From positions 1-45,297 of the forward strand of contig JALNQF010000336.1 of NCBI GenBank assembly GCA_028456385.1: a DNA stretch of 45,297 nucleotides, read 5' to 3'. The stretch comes from Ophiosphaerella korrae. Taxonomy: Eukaryota; Ascomycota; Dothideomycetes; Pleosporales; Phaeosphaeriaceae. A model generated the notes under the pieces. That model was not told where the DNA came from. It searched no databases and worked only from the letters and a program-made list of their open reading frames with translations. Position 1 is the first letter of the stretch. Each line of letters begins with the position of its first letter. Of the stretch, positions 12,229 through 23,769 are shown piece by piece. The translations under genes and the position numbers were made by a program.

Positions 12229-12778
12229 TGTTAGATAAGTTATATAATTAGATACTCGATAGTATGTACGCAAAGAGGCGTAATAGATTCTAGGTGTACC
12301 TAGAATCTATTAATTAGCTCGCTTAAGCTAGTGCTACGATCTAATTAGCTTAGCGTATAGGCGTAACAATCGCTAAGCTACTAACCCTACTATAGCTAAA
12401 AGGATTGCAGCCTTAACCCTTACAAACAAAAGAATTAAACAAAGAATCTTATATACAAGGAGATAGACTACGTTAGTACAACTAATACAATAAAGAAACT
12501 AGCACCTTAATAGAAAGAGTGTTAAGGATCTAGCTTACTACTATCTTAAGAGACCTAGCTAAGACTACTACGTTGTAGATACATAAATAGAGCGCAGGGC
12601 TAGAGATAGAAAGAATAATTAATCTACTTAGTTTATACTTATTACTTTTAAGTTATAAGTAACTAACTAAAAAAGGGCTTTTCTAAAAGCCTTAGTATCT
12701 CTCTCTAATAAGGCCTTTATATAGCTATTATAAAAAAGCCTTTTTATTAAATTACTATAACCTCCTTTAAATCTAATA
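12229..12778 (+). repeat. Left LTR of the copia element, heavily RIP-mutated
   Basis: It begins TGTTAGATAAG and ends AAATCTAATA. Aligned to 17834-18383 without length change. In the first 100 positions I count 17 differences, each C->T or G->A in this copy. Confidence 0.93.
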
Positions 12779-12829
12779 ATTAAGAGTCTTACTACCTTAA
12801 CTAAGTTAAGTAAACTAGTATCTACCTAC

Positions 12830-12889
12830 ATTAACTTAAGTATTAACTTAAGTATTAACTCGAGTATTAACTTAAGTATTAAGCTAAGC
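12830..12889. repeat. 12-bp iterated motif in the copia leader
   Basis: Five 12-bp units of ATTAACTTAAGT and variants lie just downstream of the left LTR. The related minus-strand fragment has six matching units (30696-30767; ATGCTCAGCTTA type, same array read from the other strand). The array is therefore a conserved leader feature of this family. Confidence 0.8.
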
Positions 12890-13149
12890 ACTATAAAGAG
12901 TATTAGCAAAAAGTGCTAATCTCTTACCTTCTAGTAGCTCTACGCGCGTTAGTAAAAAGGGCGTAAATCTCCTACCCTTTAGTAGCCCTCTAAAAACTCT
13001 TAAATTAAGCTAAGTACTACACTTAGCCTTAACTAAAGCGCACTCTAAAAAGTAACAATCTCCTACTCTCTTATAACTTAAAGCTAAAACAAGATAGCTA
13101 GTATAACCTAACGCGATCTAACTATAACGTTAAGGACTAATAAGGATTA

Positions 13150-16100
13150 TACTATATAGATAATTTAACTGCAATCTAGATACGTAGTATATAATATTTA
13201 GGATAAGATTAACCTAGAATCCTCTACCTAGCTAATTTAGAGACTAGAACTAATTAGAGCTCTAGTAATAGCTAACTATACTCTAGTATTAAGTGTTAAG
13301 ACTCCTATATAGTAGTCTAAACTCTTAGCTACTAGTTATAAGGCTTTTAAAGAAGACCTTAAATACTATAAAATATTAGCTAAGTAATACTATAGTAACT
13401 AATATAAGTACAAAAAAGAGTAGTTAAGTCTTTAGTATATTATAACGTTTATCTAATCCTTAGTCTCGCTATATCTACTATAAACGTACTACTTACTAAA
13501 CTAATCTCTACGTTAGTAGCTATTAAACCTAAAGCAAACTATTAGCGTAGATAAGTATATTAAGCAAGAGCGTACACGTAATAAATACCTTAAATTACTT
13601 AAGCCTATAAGAAGCCTAGCAAATTAGGATATATAGATAGCTAAGTATAACTATACTACTACTAAGGCTAAAACGTATTAAGTAGTAAAGTTACTACAAA
13701 TTAATATAATTACTTAAGACTTTTTAGTAGCTATTAAACACGTAGCACTAATTTAGTCTATAACCTTTTAAGATAATAGAAAGCTATTACTTAGTATAAA
13801 CTAGAGAGAGATAATAAAACGCTACTATAAGTATATAATAGTATACTATCTCCTAAATATAGAGAGGCGCAAAGCTACTTTTATAGTAGATAATACTTTA
13901 CTTTATACTACTAGTAGTAATACTACTTAAAGTAAGACTAGGGACGCCTCTCTTATAGACAGCGCGCTACTTAATAAATAGGGTAGACCTTGTAATTAAC
14001 GTACACGTAGTAGTAATACTAACGTTAACTAAATAATAGGTTAAAAAGCTATAGGTAAACAATACCTAGCTTATAAAAGACCTTATAAACTTAGTAATTA
14101 CTACTATATTAATCCTAATAAAGTACTAGATTAGTAGACTCTAAGTAAGACTCTAAAAGAGCTTATTAATTATAAACGTAAGTACAATATAACCTTATAA
14201 AGACTAATAAGAAGATAGTTAAAGTAATAAATAAAGCCTTAAATAGACCTATACGCTAAGTTACTTTAGATTACTAAAATCTATAAGGAAGATTAACTAG
14301 AAGGCTAGTAAATATTAAGTATTAAGAGTATTTTTATTACTAAAACTACAAGGAATACTTATAATACCTACCCTCTCTAGAATTCTTTTATCCTAGACTC
14401 TAGTTTAACCTACTATATTACAAACAACCTAACTTATATATACAACTATTATCTATTAAGGCTAAATAATTATATATAGGTAGGTAAGTCAAAGATATAA
14501 GTAAAAGGATATAGATCTCTTACCTTTATACTAAAAAACTAGTTAATAGAAAATAAACTAGTTCTATATAATATAGCTATATACCTAGATATCTTTTGTA
14601 ACCTAGTCTCTTTCTAGCTACTCTAGTAGAGAGGAATATAGTAGAATACTTAATCTAAGCTAATAACTCTAAATAAGCCTAATAGACAAATAATTAGATA
14701 CCTTACTAAGATCTATAGTTAATAGGTACTTAAGTATTATTTACTATACAATCTTATATACTAAGCAGCGCACTATACCTATAAACCTTAGACTATTAGA
14801 GTACTAGTACTACTATAGTACAAGAGACTTAGCTATCTAGGACTAGCTATAATCGAACACTTTATCTAGTAAGCTTAAAGGGTGCGCATAAAAAAAGTAT
14901 CTATAGTTTAGTATAATATATATAGTAAAGCTAAGATAAAGTAGTAAATTAGCTATATACTAAGAATTAGTTATAAAAGACTAAAAAAAAGACTCTCTAT
15001 TAACTTCTACTTATATAAAGTATAAAGCGTTACTAAAGAGAAAAGCTAGATACTTGTTACTAATAAGTACTTAAAACTATAGTAAGACTTCTACTTTACT
15101 AATAACTAGTTAGCTAAATTAATTATTAAGATACTATTAAACTTAACTCTCTTCTTAAAGAATTAGTATAGTATCTTAGTTAAGGTAATTAAAGCTAATA
15201 ACAAGATTACAATAGTAAAACTAGAAGTCTAGTAGTAGTTAAACTCGTAAGGTATTACTATTAAACCTTTAGCTCTAGATACTTAAGCCTAAAATAGAGG
15301 AGCTAAGCAAGCTAGAAGAATTAACAAAGAAAAGTTACGTACTATACGACTTAACGTAAATCTACTATAAGAGCTTTAGCCTAAAATTATATAAGCTAGA
15401 GTCTACCTATACAATTAAACGCTAAGTTACTTAAATAACTAAAAGACACTATATAAAGTATTCTTTACAAAAGTTACTAAGAATTAAAGAATTATAGTAT
15501 TAATAAGAAAGCTAAACTTAGCCTACTTAAAAGTATATAGGTATAAAGCCTTTACAATAACTAATAATACGTAGCGTAGTAAATTAAAGCTACAACGTTT
15601 AGATCTAAAAGTATAGATTAGCTACCTTATAGGATACTAGTTATTAAATATCTACTAGATCTAGGTACTATCTATAGCTAAGGTAATAAGTATATAGAAT
15701 ATAATCTTTAACAAGCAAATAATCTTTAATAGTAAAATAGAGGATCTAATAGATAACCTTATATATTAAATACTAGAAGAGATCGCTACTTATATTAAAA
15801 CAATCGAGCTCCTAGTACTAGTACACAAGCTAGAAACAGAGTCCTTCTATAAAGATAATACTAAGTTAGATATATCTATAAATAACAAAGAAGATCTACC
15901 TAGCTACTACTATAGAAGAAAGATCGTAGACTACTATCTAACTCCTCTACTATCTCTACCTCTAGTAGTAATACTAGCCTATTTAATAACTAGAGACTAA
16001 CTAGAGTTAATAGTATATAATAGATATAGCTTATCTAAAACTATACTATAGGTAATAGCCTTTATAGCTAGTACTTAAGTAAGTAACTTTAGAAAATACT

Positions 16101-17770
16101 AAAGAGAACTTATAGATAAAGCTAAGATAAAGAAGATGCTCGTAAAAGGACTAAAGCTCTACTATAATTAACTCCTATTACTACTCTTATACTAAACAAA
16201 CCTAGAAAGCTATCTAATAGGCGAGTTATTTAAAGCAGCCGAGCTATCCTACCTAACTAGCTATTACTAGATAAAATTATAGACTAAAGTACTAGCTAAA
16301 CCTATCTAGCGTTCTAGCTAGTAGATACTAGACTATATATAGGTATATACGTACAAGCTTAATAAATATTATTAATTTATTAAATACAAAGCTTAACTTG
16401 TAGTGCGAGGAGACTAGCAACAAAACGTTATAGTACAAGAAACTTACGCTATAACACTAGCTAGCTAATCCTTTTAGATACTTATAGCTATTACTACTAA
16501 ATATAATCTTAAACTAAAATAGTATAACGTAACTAACGCCTTTATTTATATAGTAATAGACTAAGAGATCTATATAAGAATACTAAGGGGATACTAAAAG
16601 AAGAGTATAATCCTTAGAGTCTAAAAGGCCCTATATAGTTTCTAGATCTTACCTCTCCTATAGTAGAAAGAATTTACAGCTATACTTAAAGCTATAGGCT
16701 TTTAAATAGTACTACACGAACTATGCTATATAGTTAAAAATAGAATTATTATCTTCTTCTACGTAGATAATATTATTATCGCATATAACAAGTAGAAGAC
16801 TAAAGAAGTATAGTAAGTAACTAATCTTCTAAAAGAGAAGTATACTATTACTAGAGAAATAGATCTCTAATAGTTTCTTAGTATTAAAGTAATTTAAGAT
16901 AGAGAGTAACGTACAATTTAACTACTACAGGCAGCGTACATTAACAAGATAAGTTAGCTTGTAGATAAACTACACGTCTATTACAATATACCTATAGCTA
17001 CTACTAAACTTAAGGCCTATACTAGTTTAGTAATACTATCTAAGATTAATAAATACTAACGCAAAATTAGTTTACTTCTATTTACTACTATAACTACTTA
17101 GCTAGATATAGCTTTTGCAATATCGTAACTAGCTCGTTTTCTTATAAACCTAAGTACTACTTACTATAAAGCTACTAATTAAGTACTTATATACCTCTCT
17201 TATACGAGATTAAGAGTACTCTAGCTAGGTAGAGGTAACTTATTACAAGTCGCTAGTAATACTTCCTTTACTAATAATACTATAGACTAAAAAAGTTTAT
17301 AAGGCTACACAATTAAACTTTTTAATAGGCTTATTATATAGAGAGTAAATAAGTAAGATATAGTTACTACTTCTACAATAGAAGCTAAGTTACTAGCCCT
17401 ATCGCAAGTAGTAAAAGAAGTAATCTTTACATTAAAACTTCTTAACAAACTACACGTTAAGCTCCCTACAAACTATATTACAATCTAGTACGATAATACT
17501 TAAACAATCTAGCTCGTTACTAAAGAACTAGCTAAGCTACAAACTAAGCTTTAGCACGTTAATATCTACAATTATTAGCTAAGACAAGAGGTCTCTACTA
17601 GCTAAATCAAAGTAGAATACACTCTATTAATAGAGATAATAGTAGATAGCTTTACAAAAGTCTTACTAGCAAACAAATAAGAAAGCTTCTTAAAATAGCT
17701 TAGACTAATAGAAGTAATAGAACACCAAACAACATATAAAGCACCTCTAGATAAAATCTAAGACTACCTC
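13150..17770 (+). pseudogene. Copia gag-pol polyprotein, RIP-degraded
   Basis: The protease site at about 14390-14404 reads F-I-L-D-S-S, where W-I-L-D-S-G is usual. Integrase-like sequence runs through about 14880-15250. The RT has a V-T-N-A-F block near 16528 and a catalytic Y-V-D-N at 16760-16771, with the last Asp lost to G->A. RNase H shows T-T-S-T-I-E-A-K-L-L-A-L-S at about 17365-17410. Gag-like sequence precedes from about 13150. Dozens of TAG/TAA codons interrupt the frame. The element is non-functional. Confidence 0.82.
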
Positions 17771-17824
17771 GAAAATCTTACACTTATCTTATGAATATCT
17801 AGCTTACTAACAAGTTGCTAACCT

Positions 17825-17833
17825 AAAGGGGTG
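17825..17833 (+). other. Polypurine tract of the copia element
   Basis: AAAGGGGTG lies directly before the right LTR. The same tract precedes the related LTR at 30085. Confidence 0.6.
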
Positions 17834-18383
17834 TGTCAGATGAGTTGCACGATTAGATACTCGATAGCATGTACGCGGAGAGGCGCAACAGATTCCGGGT
17901 GTACCTGGAATCTGTTGATTGGCTCGCTTAAGCTAGTGCTGCGATCTGATTGGCTTGGCGCACGGGCGTGACGATCGCCAAGCCGCCAACCCCGCCGCAG
18001 CTGAAAGGATCGCAGCCTCGACCTTCACGAACAAAGGAATCGAACAAAGAATCTCACATGCAAGGAGATGGACTACGTCAGCACGACTAATACAACAAAG
18101 AAACCAGCACCTCAACAGAAGGGGTGTTGAGGATCCGGCTCGCCGCCGTCTCGAGAGACCCAGCTGAGACCGCCGCATCGCAGATACATAAATAGAGCGC
18201 AGGGCCAGAGATAGAGAGAACAATTAATCCACTCAGTTCATACTCATTGCTTTCAAGTCATAGGTAACTAACTAAAAAAGGGCTTTTCTAAAAGCCTCAG
18301 TATCCCTCTCCAACAAGGCCCTCACATAGCCGTTACAAAAAAGCCTTTTTATCAAATTGCTATAACCTCCTTTAAATCTAACA
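17834..18383 (+). repeat. Right LTR of the copia element, essentially unmutated
   Basis: It begins TGTCAGATGAG and ends AAATCTAACA. It is much GC-richer than the left LTR. Base composition changes abruptly at the LTR start: the interior up to about 17830 is RIP-like and the LTR is not. Two open frames of 70 and 96 codons on opposite strands here simply reflect the absence of RIP stops and are not genes. Confidence 0.93.
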
Positions 18384-18388
18384 AGTAG
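18384..18388. repeat. Target-site duplication AGTAG, right copy
   Basis: Exact repeat of 12224-12228. Confidence 0.9.
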
Positions 18389-18588
18389 AACTATATAAAC
18401 TAGAGTAGCTACTAAGAGCGCTCTTTAAGCTAGGTAGTACCTTTATTAAGTATAGTAACTTTGTTAGACAATATTATAAGAGTTTAAGTAATAGATTAGA
18501 GTATACTAAGCTTGTAATCTCTAGCTATAGTGTATAAGATAGAAATATTGTGTATTCTTTAGCGCTAGGCTTATAACTATTGTAAGAT

Positions 18589-19045
18589 TGTAAGGAACGG
18601 AGCTCCTAGTCGTCGACTACTAGAAACCTATGTAGGGTGGGAAGTGGATTGAAAAGTAATAGCTAAGGTGCGTGTTGTAATCGTACAATAGGCTATAAAC
18701 ACTAAATAATTCCAAACAATAGATGTCAATGCAGTGTCGCTCTTGGTCTAGATTGTCGATATCATCCTAATAATGTCCATCCTAGGTACTATATACCTAT
18801 ACTGCTCTATTAATCTATTGTTTAGATTCTGTCTTAGCAACTACAGGCAACAGATCACTAATCCGTTAATCTGTAGTTTTCTTATGTCCGTGTGCACTAC
18901 AGATCCACAGATCACTCGACTCACGTGTCCTAGTTGTAAGTTGTCTCCCAATCTAGGTCATTACCCCGCTCATCCTATACTTCGTTATTACCTAAGTAGG
19001 GGCTAATTAGTTCTATATCAATTTCTTCTGTTACACCCGTATTAT
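18589..19045 (-). repeat. Solo LTR of a gypsy relative, minus strand
   Basis: The reverse complement aligns with the 430-bp gypsy LTR: a GTAACAGAAGAAAT start, an AACTAATTAG block, a GAGCGGGGTAA block, and a GTAGTCGACGAC segment near the other end. It is clearly diverged and largely free of RIP. There is no internal region or partner nearby, so it is a recombined solo LTR. The exact ends are uncertain and I found no convincing target duplication; the motif ATTGTAAG occurs at both sides. Confidence 0.7.
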
Positions 19046-19967
19046 TGTAAGCTTAGGAATAAATAGGAGATAATTATTAATTCTAAGTAACTGTAAAAGA
19101 GATAGTTTATGTATCTACGTAAGATTACTAGATCTTTTAGTTTCTCCTACTCCGTTCAAGTTCCGTACTTATCTAATCTTAGCTCCAGCTGTAGAGCTTC
19201 GTATTGTACTAAAGATCGTTAAGCTCTTGTAACGTAACGTAATTATTATCTCTATCTATCCTTAAGATTTAATTTGCTATTTCTTAAGCGCGTGCGTCCT
19301 CTTTAAGAATCTATTGCACGAGAAACTCGTCTTGTTCTAGAGTTAATCGCTACTAGTATACGTAGCTAGTTTAACTGCTCTACATACTACGTATACGCAC
19401 AGAAAGCGTAGCGCAAGGGATCCTATACGCTTTCGCAGCAGCTCTTTAACTTAAAAAAATACTAGCATTAAGATTGTAGATAGCTACTTGTATAGATTCC
19501 TTACAGTTGTCTATCTTAGTAGTATAGTTGTTAAGATAACACAATTTTCAGATAGGTAGCCGGTTTCTAAGGGGTAGCTCGAAACCTCAGGTAGCTCAGG
19601 ACCCTATTAGCTAGCTTACCTAAATTATATAGAGCAGAGCTCTAACTTGCAACAAAAAGTTTGCACTAAACACACCTAGTTTACGTCTATCCAAATTCAG
19701 TAACGCTAGCGCGCGCCGCCGCTGCGCCCTTAGCCACTTACTTAAGACAACTACGCAGCGCGCCGCACCAAACAGGCCCTAAGGCATCCTACAAGCTATA
19801 CCTCACTCCTTAAACTTCGCGAAGCACACAGCTTTACTTTATACGATCTAGTGCTTATAGATTTAGTTTATACACGCTAAGTTTGTCTTATCTAATTACT
19901 TTTATATACCTTCCTCTGCTAAGTAACAGTTATGCGCGTTTCTACTCTGTCTCTCCGCTCCAATCCT
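19046..19967. other. No gene seen; mixed AT-rich sequence with a GC-rich patch
   Basis: A GC-rich unmutated patch lies at about 19705-19790. A short hairpin (GAAAGCGTA/TACGCTTTC) lies at about 19400-19434. No coding region or known transposon was recognised. Confidence 0.5.
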
Positions 19968-20085
19968 CTATACAAGGGGGGTAGAAAAAAGGATAGGTAT
20001 ATAGGCCCTATGCACAGACAAAATTTGTATAGAAGATTAAGCACGAACTATACCTATCCTTTCTTGTAACCCCACAATTGTATTT
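19968..20085. repeat. Short inverted-repeat (hairpin) element
   Basis: A perfect 14-bp inverted repeat AAAGGATAGGTATA (19988-20001) / TATACCTATCCTTT (20049-20062) extends imperfectly outward through TACAAGGGGGG / CCCCACAATTG, giving arms of roughly 30-35 bp around a 47-bp loop. This looks like a miniature palindromic transposon. It lies upstream of the P450 pseudogene. Confidence 0.5.
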
Positions 20086-20245
20086 ATTAATTAATCCCAA
20101 AGTATAAGCCCTAATAGAACGTATAGCAGTGCGTAATATATTCTAGTTAGGTATAAAGCACATACAATACCCTCTTGTAAGAGTAACCTAGTTTGCTATC
20201 TCTTTTACCTCTTAAGCTTTTGCTCCTTCCTAATTTATTGCTATT

Positions 20246-21926
20246 ATGTTGTCGATTTAGGAAACTTCCTTATCTAATAAAGATAAGTAGATCTTAGACA
20301 TTATAGCTTAACTGTTGCTGTATACCCTAGTCGTAGCTGTGCTTACTACTATAGTATACATCTACCGCTCCTAGAGCCTAAACCTAAAGTTACTACCCCT
20401 CTTTAATCTACCTAGACTCTTTTCCTCGATCAAAGTAAAAAAGAGGTTCGCCGCTACCCTATATAAGTTTCTAGTAGAAGCTCGAGCCGTCTATAGAGAT
20501 AAGCCTTTCCGTATAGTAACAGACGTAGATAAGTTTATAGTTCTCCTACTACAGTTTAGTAAAGAAATCTATAATCGTAATAAGGTCTCCTTCTTCGCAT
20601 CCGTCGCAGAGGTATCTTTACACTACTACTCTTAGTTAAGATTAAAAATAACTGTGCTACAAGATCTCTATACTTACTTAACACTATTTCGTCCTATATT
20701 ACTTAGTGTAAAGAAAGACAAAGTTATACAGACAGTCGTAAGGAAGGATCTAACTCAGTCTCTAAGCAACATTACTCCGTCTTTGTCTAGCAAAACTTCG
20801 TTTGCCTTGCCTATCGTATATAGAGAAGAGTATAAATAGTATAAAGTGCTTGCTAGGGACTATAATGTAGCTCTTATAGCCTGTCTATTATCGCGCGTCT
20901 TCTTTAGCCTAGAACTATACTAGAACAGAAATTAGCTACAGGTAACTAGTGACTACACTATAATCTAATTTATAGGCGCTATAAGCCTAAACCTATTCCT
21001 AAAGCTACTATACTACATATTATAGTAGATCAAACCTAACTGCAAGAAATCCTACTAACTACGCAATACAGCGCAGCGCGAAATTGTACCTATTATATAG
21101 GCACGAAGAGATCTTTGAAAAGCTACTACTACTACTAGAAAGCTAGTGCTAGTGTTTAACGACGCCCTTAATTAGTAGGAAAAGAACACTAACAGTTCTA
21201 TTAATGCGGCTAATTTTTAGCTCTTTCTTTCTTTTGCAGTAATACACACAACATCGAGCCTTCTAACGCAGACTATACTAGAAGTCGCTCATTATCCTAA
21301 AATATTTAGTTCGCTGCGACAAGAGATTGCTGCGGTGTTAAAGACAAAGGGCTAGAAGAAGACGTCGTTATATAATTTAAAACTACTTAACAGCGCCCTT
21401 AAAGAGACGAAAAGATGTTCACTTAGAAGTTCTCGTAAGTCTAAACTTTTTAAGCCTACGCTAGCATTCTACTAATTATTAGGATCTAAGTCTAAATGCG
21501 CTATACTATCACTAAAGACTTTCGACTTTCTAATAGTCTTTTCCTCTGCAAAAGAGCGCGTTTAGCTGTAGAGACAAGTTAAATAGTTAACTTAAAAACA
21601 TACGACAACCTAGATTAATAGATTAGAGACTAGTTCTTAAAATTGCAGTCGCAGCCTAAGAAGGAACACTCATCTCAACTAGTGTCAACAAGTATTAATC
21701 ACCTCAATTTTAGTTACGGTCAACACGCTTACCCTAGTAGATTTTTCGCTAGCAACGAGCTAAAGATTACTTTGTGTTATCTCCTCATTAAGTATAATTA
21801 GAAACTTGCACCTAGGACTAATCCAAGTTTAATAGCGTCAGGAATAGTTATAAGTACTAGCCCTAAGGCTAAAATTCTAATCCGCTAACGTAAGGAGATA
21901 GAAATCGACATTAATTACCTCCTAAG
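20246..21926 (+). pseudogene. Full-length cytochrome P450 pseudogene inactivated by C->T / G->A mutations
   Basis: From ATG 20246 the frame gives an N-terminal hydrophobic anchor (L-L-L-Y-T-L-V-V-A-V-L-T-T-I). A K-P-F-R-I-V-T-D-V segment, typical of fungal P450 N-termini, follows at about 20500. The I-helix A-V-I-H-T-T-S is near 21235-21255, the K-helix K-E-T-K-R near 21410 (ExxR kept), and the heme loop lies at 21709-21741. The loop reads F-S-Y-G-Q-H-A-Y-P-S-R: the cysteine that ligates heme is Tyr (21730-21732), and two glycines are Ser. The C-terminus ends near 21926. Frame shifts between blocks probably reflect introns. More than ten stops, mostly TAG/TAA, rule out function. It resembles the intact P450 at 37764-39602 only at family level. 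RIP normally needs a duplicate, so a paralogue may exist elsewhere, or mutation spread from the adjacent repeats. Confidence 0.85.
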
Positions 21927-21929
21927 CTA

Positions 21930-22530
21930 AATAAGGTTCTACAAGTTAGGGATAAGATATATATTACTTGTAAGTAAGGGATAGAAGCTTATAATAGCCG
22001 TTTTAGGTGTAATTTTATGCCTACAATAATTTAGCGCTAGTAAGTTTAGTTTTTATTTTTAGACAGCGAAACAACTAGTAAACATTTATTTTTTCCCTCT
22101 TACTGCTTAAGCGGCATCTATAAAACTAGCTCCTACTAGATAGCTCTACTACTTTAGATGTTTTCATTAGAAGTTGCTAGGCCTTTTCCGAAGTTCATAA
22201 CAGGTATATATAGAAGCACTTTAATATTGCATTACCTAAGGGTTATAATAATGTACAATAGCTTATATAAAGTTTAGAGATCTCCTCTACACCTAATTTA
22301 TTAGACTATAGTCCCTCTATTATTTCAAGCTAGCCTAGCAAAGCATTAACAGACTTAGAAACAATTAAAACAAGCAAAAGTTAGCGCTATTTTAGTGTTG
22401 TTTTAAGCAGTAGGATTAGAAAAATTGCTTAATTGTTTTAAAGCTTTACAAAGGCGTGTTTGTTTTAATTCTTAATTGTTTTAAAGCGTTTTAAATGCGA
22501 TCGCAATCGTTTTCGTATACAAAAGCTCAC
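21930..22530. other. No gene seen; AT-rich
   Basis: The motif TTAATTGTTTTAAAGC appears twice (around 22430 and 22485). It is the downstream flank of the hAT remnant and may contain that element's terminus, but I cannot define it. Confidence 0.4.
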
Positions 22531-22534
22531 TAAT

Positions 22535-22830
22535 CCTAATCCTAGTTCTATATCTTATAGATTGCAGCTACCTCATTATCGCTAAGAACAACTTCAGCCT
22601 TATCTATTGCTGTTTTGCTTAGCGGCTTAAAGCTAGCTACTTACTAACTTTTAACACATTGCAACGCTGCTAGTAATTGTAATCTAATATTACGCTGCCG
22701 CAGCTCTAATAGATTACTAAGGTGGCTAAACAAGCGCTCGCAATTTAGAGTTGCAGGGTTAAAGGTTGATTTTAGAGTCGTAGGCTTAGCTTAAGGCTTA
22801 ATAAGTTATTAAGTAGATGTTTTTAAGGCG
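22535..22830 (-). pseudogene. hAT-family transposase C-terminus, remnant
   Basis: The minus strand at about 22756-22640 encodes N-C-E-R-L-F-S-H-L-S-N-L-L-E followed by a LQLLAALQC-like segment. This is the hAT dimerisation region pattern (CERLFS, then an L-rich helix). A further ~30 residues of plausible C-terminus follow to about 22540. No DDE core could be traced upstream. Only the tail of a dead element is supported. Confidence 0.65.
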
Positions 22831-23765
22831 TCCTATGCATTAGATACCTATATTACCTAGGGCAAGATAGCCCCTAAACTACATACAAAAGTCGTCCTGT
22901 GCGCGCCCCCTTAGCTTAAGTACCTAAGCTCTTATTTATAGACAGCGACTTTTACGTCAAGCTCGCTAACTTTGGACTTACTAATATTATTAGTAAAGAT
23001 TCCTTCGAAAATATTTTACAAGCCTACTTACTAATATAGTTACGTTTAAAGGCTAATAGGATATAGATATAGAACTCTATCCTGCATTTCGAGTGTTAAA
23101 CAAACATCTGCTTAGGCTAATAGGTTATAGATATCGCACCAGAAATCCTACAGAGCTCTAGCTATCGCTGCTACACCTGTGCCGTCGATATTTAGTCGCT
23201 CTGCGTGGTCCTATACACCTGCTTGTGCAGCTTCCCTCTCTTTTCTAACGAACTCTATACCCTCTCTTAGCAAATTAAGATAGGACGATTCGACTATCTT
23301 TCTCTATACTAGGACTCTGTTAGCGATCCTGCTCTGGAATTAATCGACCGCATGCTTACGGTAGATGCCGATGTACGTATCACGGTAGATTAATACTTAG
23401 AACATCCGTAGATTACACAGACTAATATTAGTACTAACAACAGTATAGATAGGCTAGTAGGCGCTATCGCTAACCTTGACTTCTTGAGACGCAGCACTAC
23501 TATATACAAGAGGTCCTATGATATGTGCGACGATTTAGAAGGTCGAGGCGATTTTCTGCTAGTAGTTAGGAGTTGTAGAGGTCGTAGAGGGGAGAGTAGC
23601 TTACTACAGGCTACTAGTAGTTGGCATAATAACTAATTGTAAAGCCTAGGAACTAGATAAAGTTAGGAGTTTATCTAGACACTAAAATTGTAAGCTAGTA
23701 GTATACTCCACGTAGGTTATTAATAGCCTTGTAATAGTAGGCCAAATTGTTTTCTAGTAAAGATC
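22831..23765. other. No recognisable gene
   Basis: Moderately AT-rich, with stops in all frames. It may be the decayed body of the hAT element or of neighbouring repeats. Nothing specific is supported. Confidence 0.4.
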
Positions 23766-23769
23766 AAGA

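Larger units (their letters stand above)
12229..18383 (+). mobile_element. Complete Ty1/copia retrotransposon, RIP-inactivated except for its right LTR
   Basis: The element is 6155 bp with two 550-bp LTRs (12229-12778 and 17834-18383), a 5-bp duplication AGTAG, a purine-rich AAAGGGGTG just before the right LTR, and pol domains in copia order (protease, integrase, RT, RNase H) on the plus strand. The interior is full of stops. Fragments of the same or a sister family occur at 29955-31301. The two LTRs should have been identical at insertion, yet only the left one is heavily mutated. Confidence 0.93.

Noticed and set aside
17933..18223. Opposed open frames of 96 and 70 codons in the copia right LTR
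   Set aside because: They lie wholly inside an LTR, and the left LTR lacks them. They exist because this LTR escaped RIP stops.
18773..19006. 77-codon plus-strand frame
   Set aside because: It lies inside the solo LTR, antisense to its direction. No protein features.
19400..19434. Hairpin GAAAGCGTA/TACGCTTTC as a terminator or RNA gene
   Set aside because: Eukaryotic context, a single short stem and no other RNA-gene signals.
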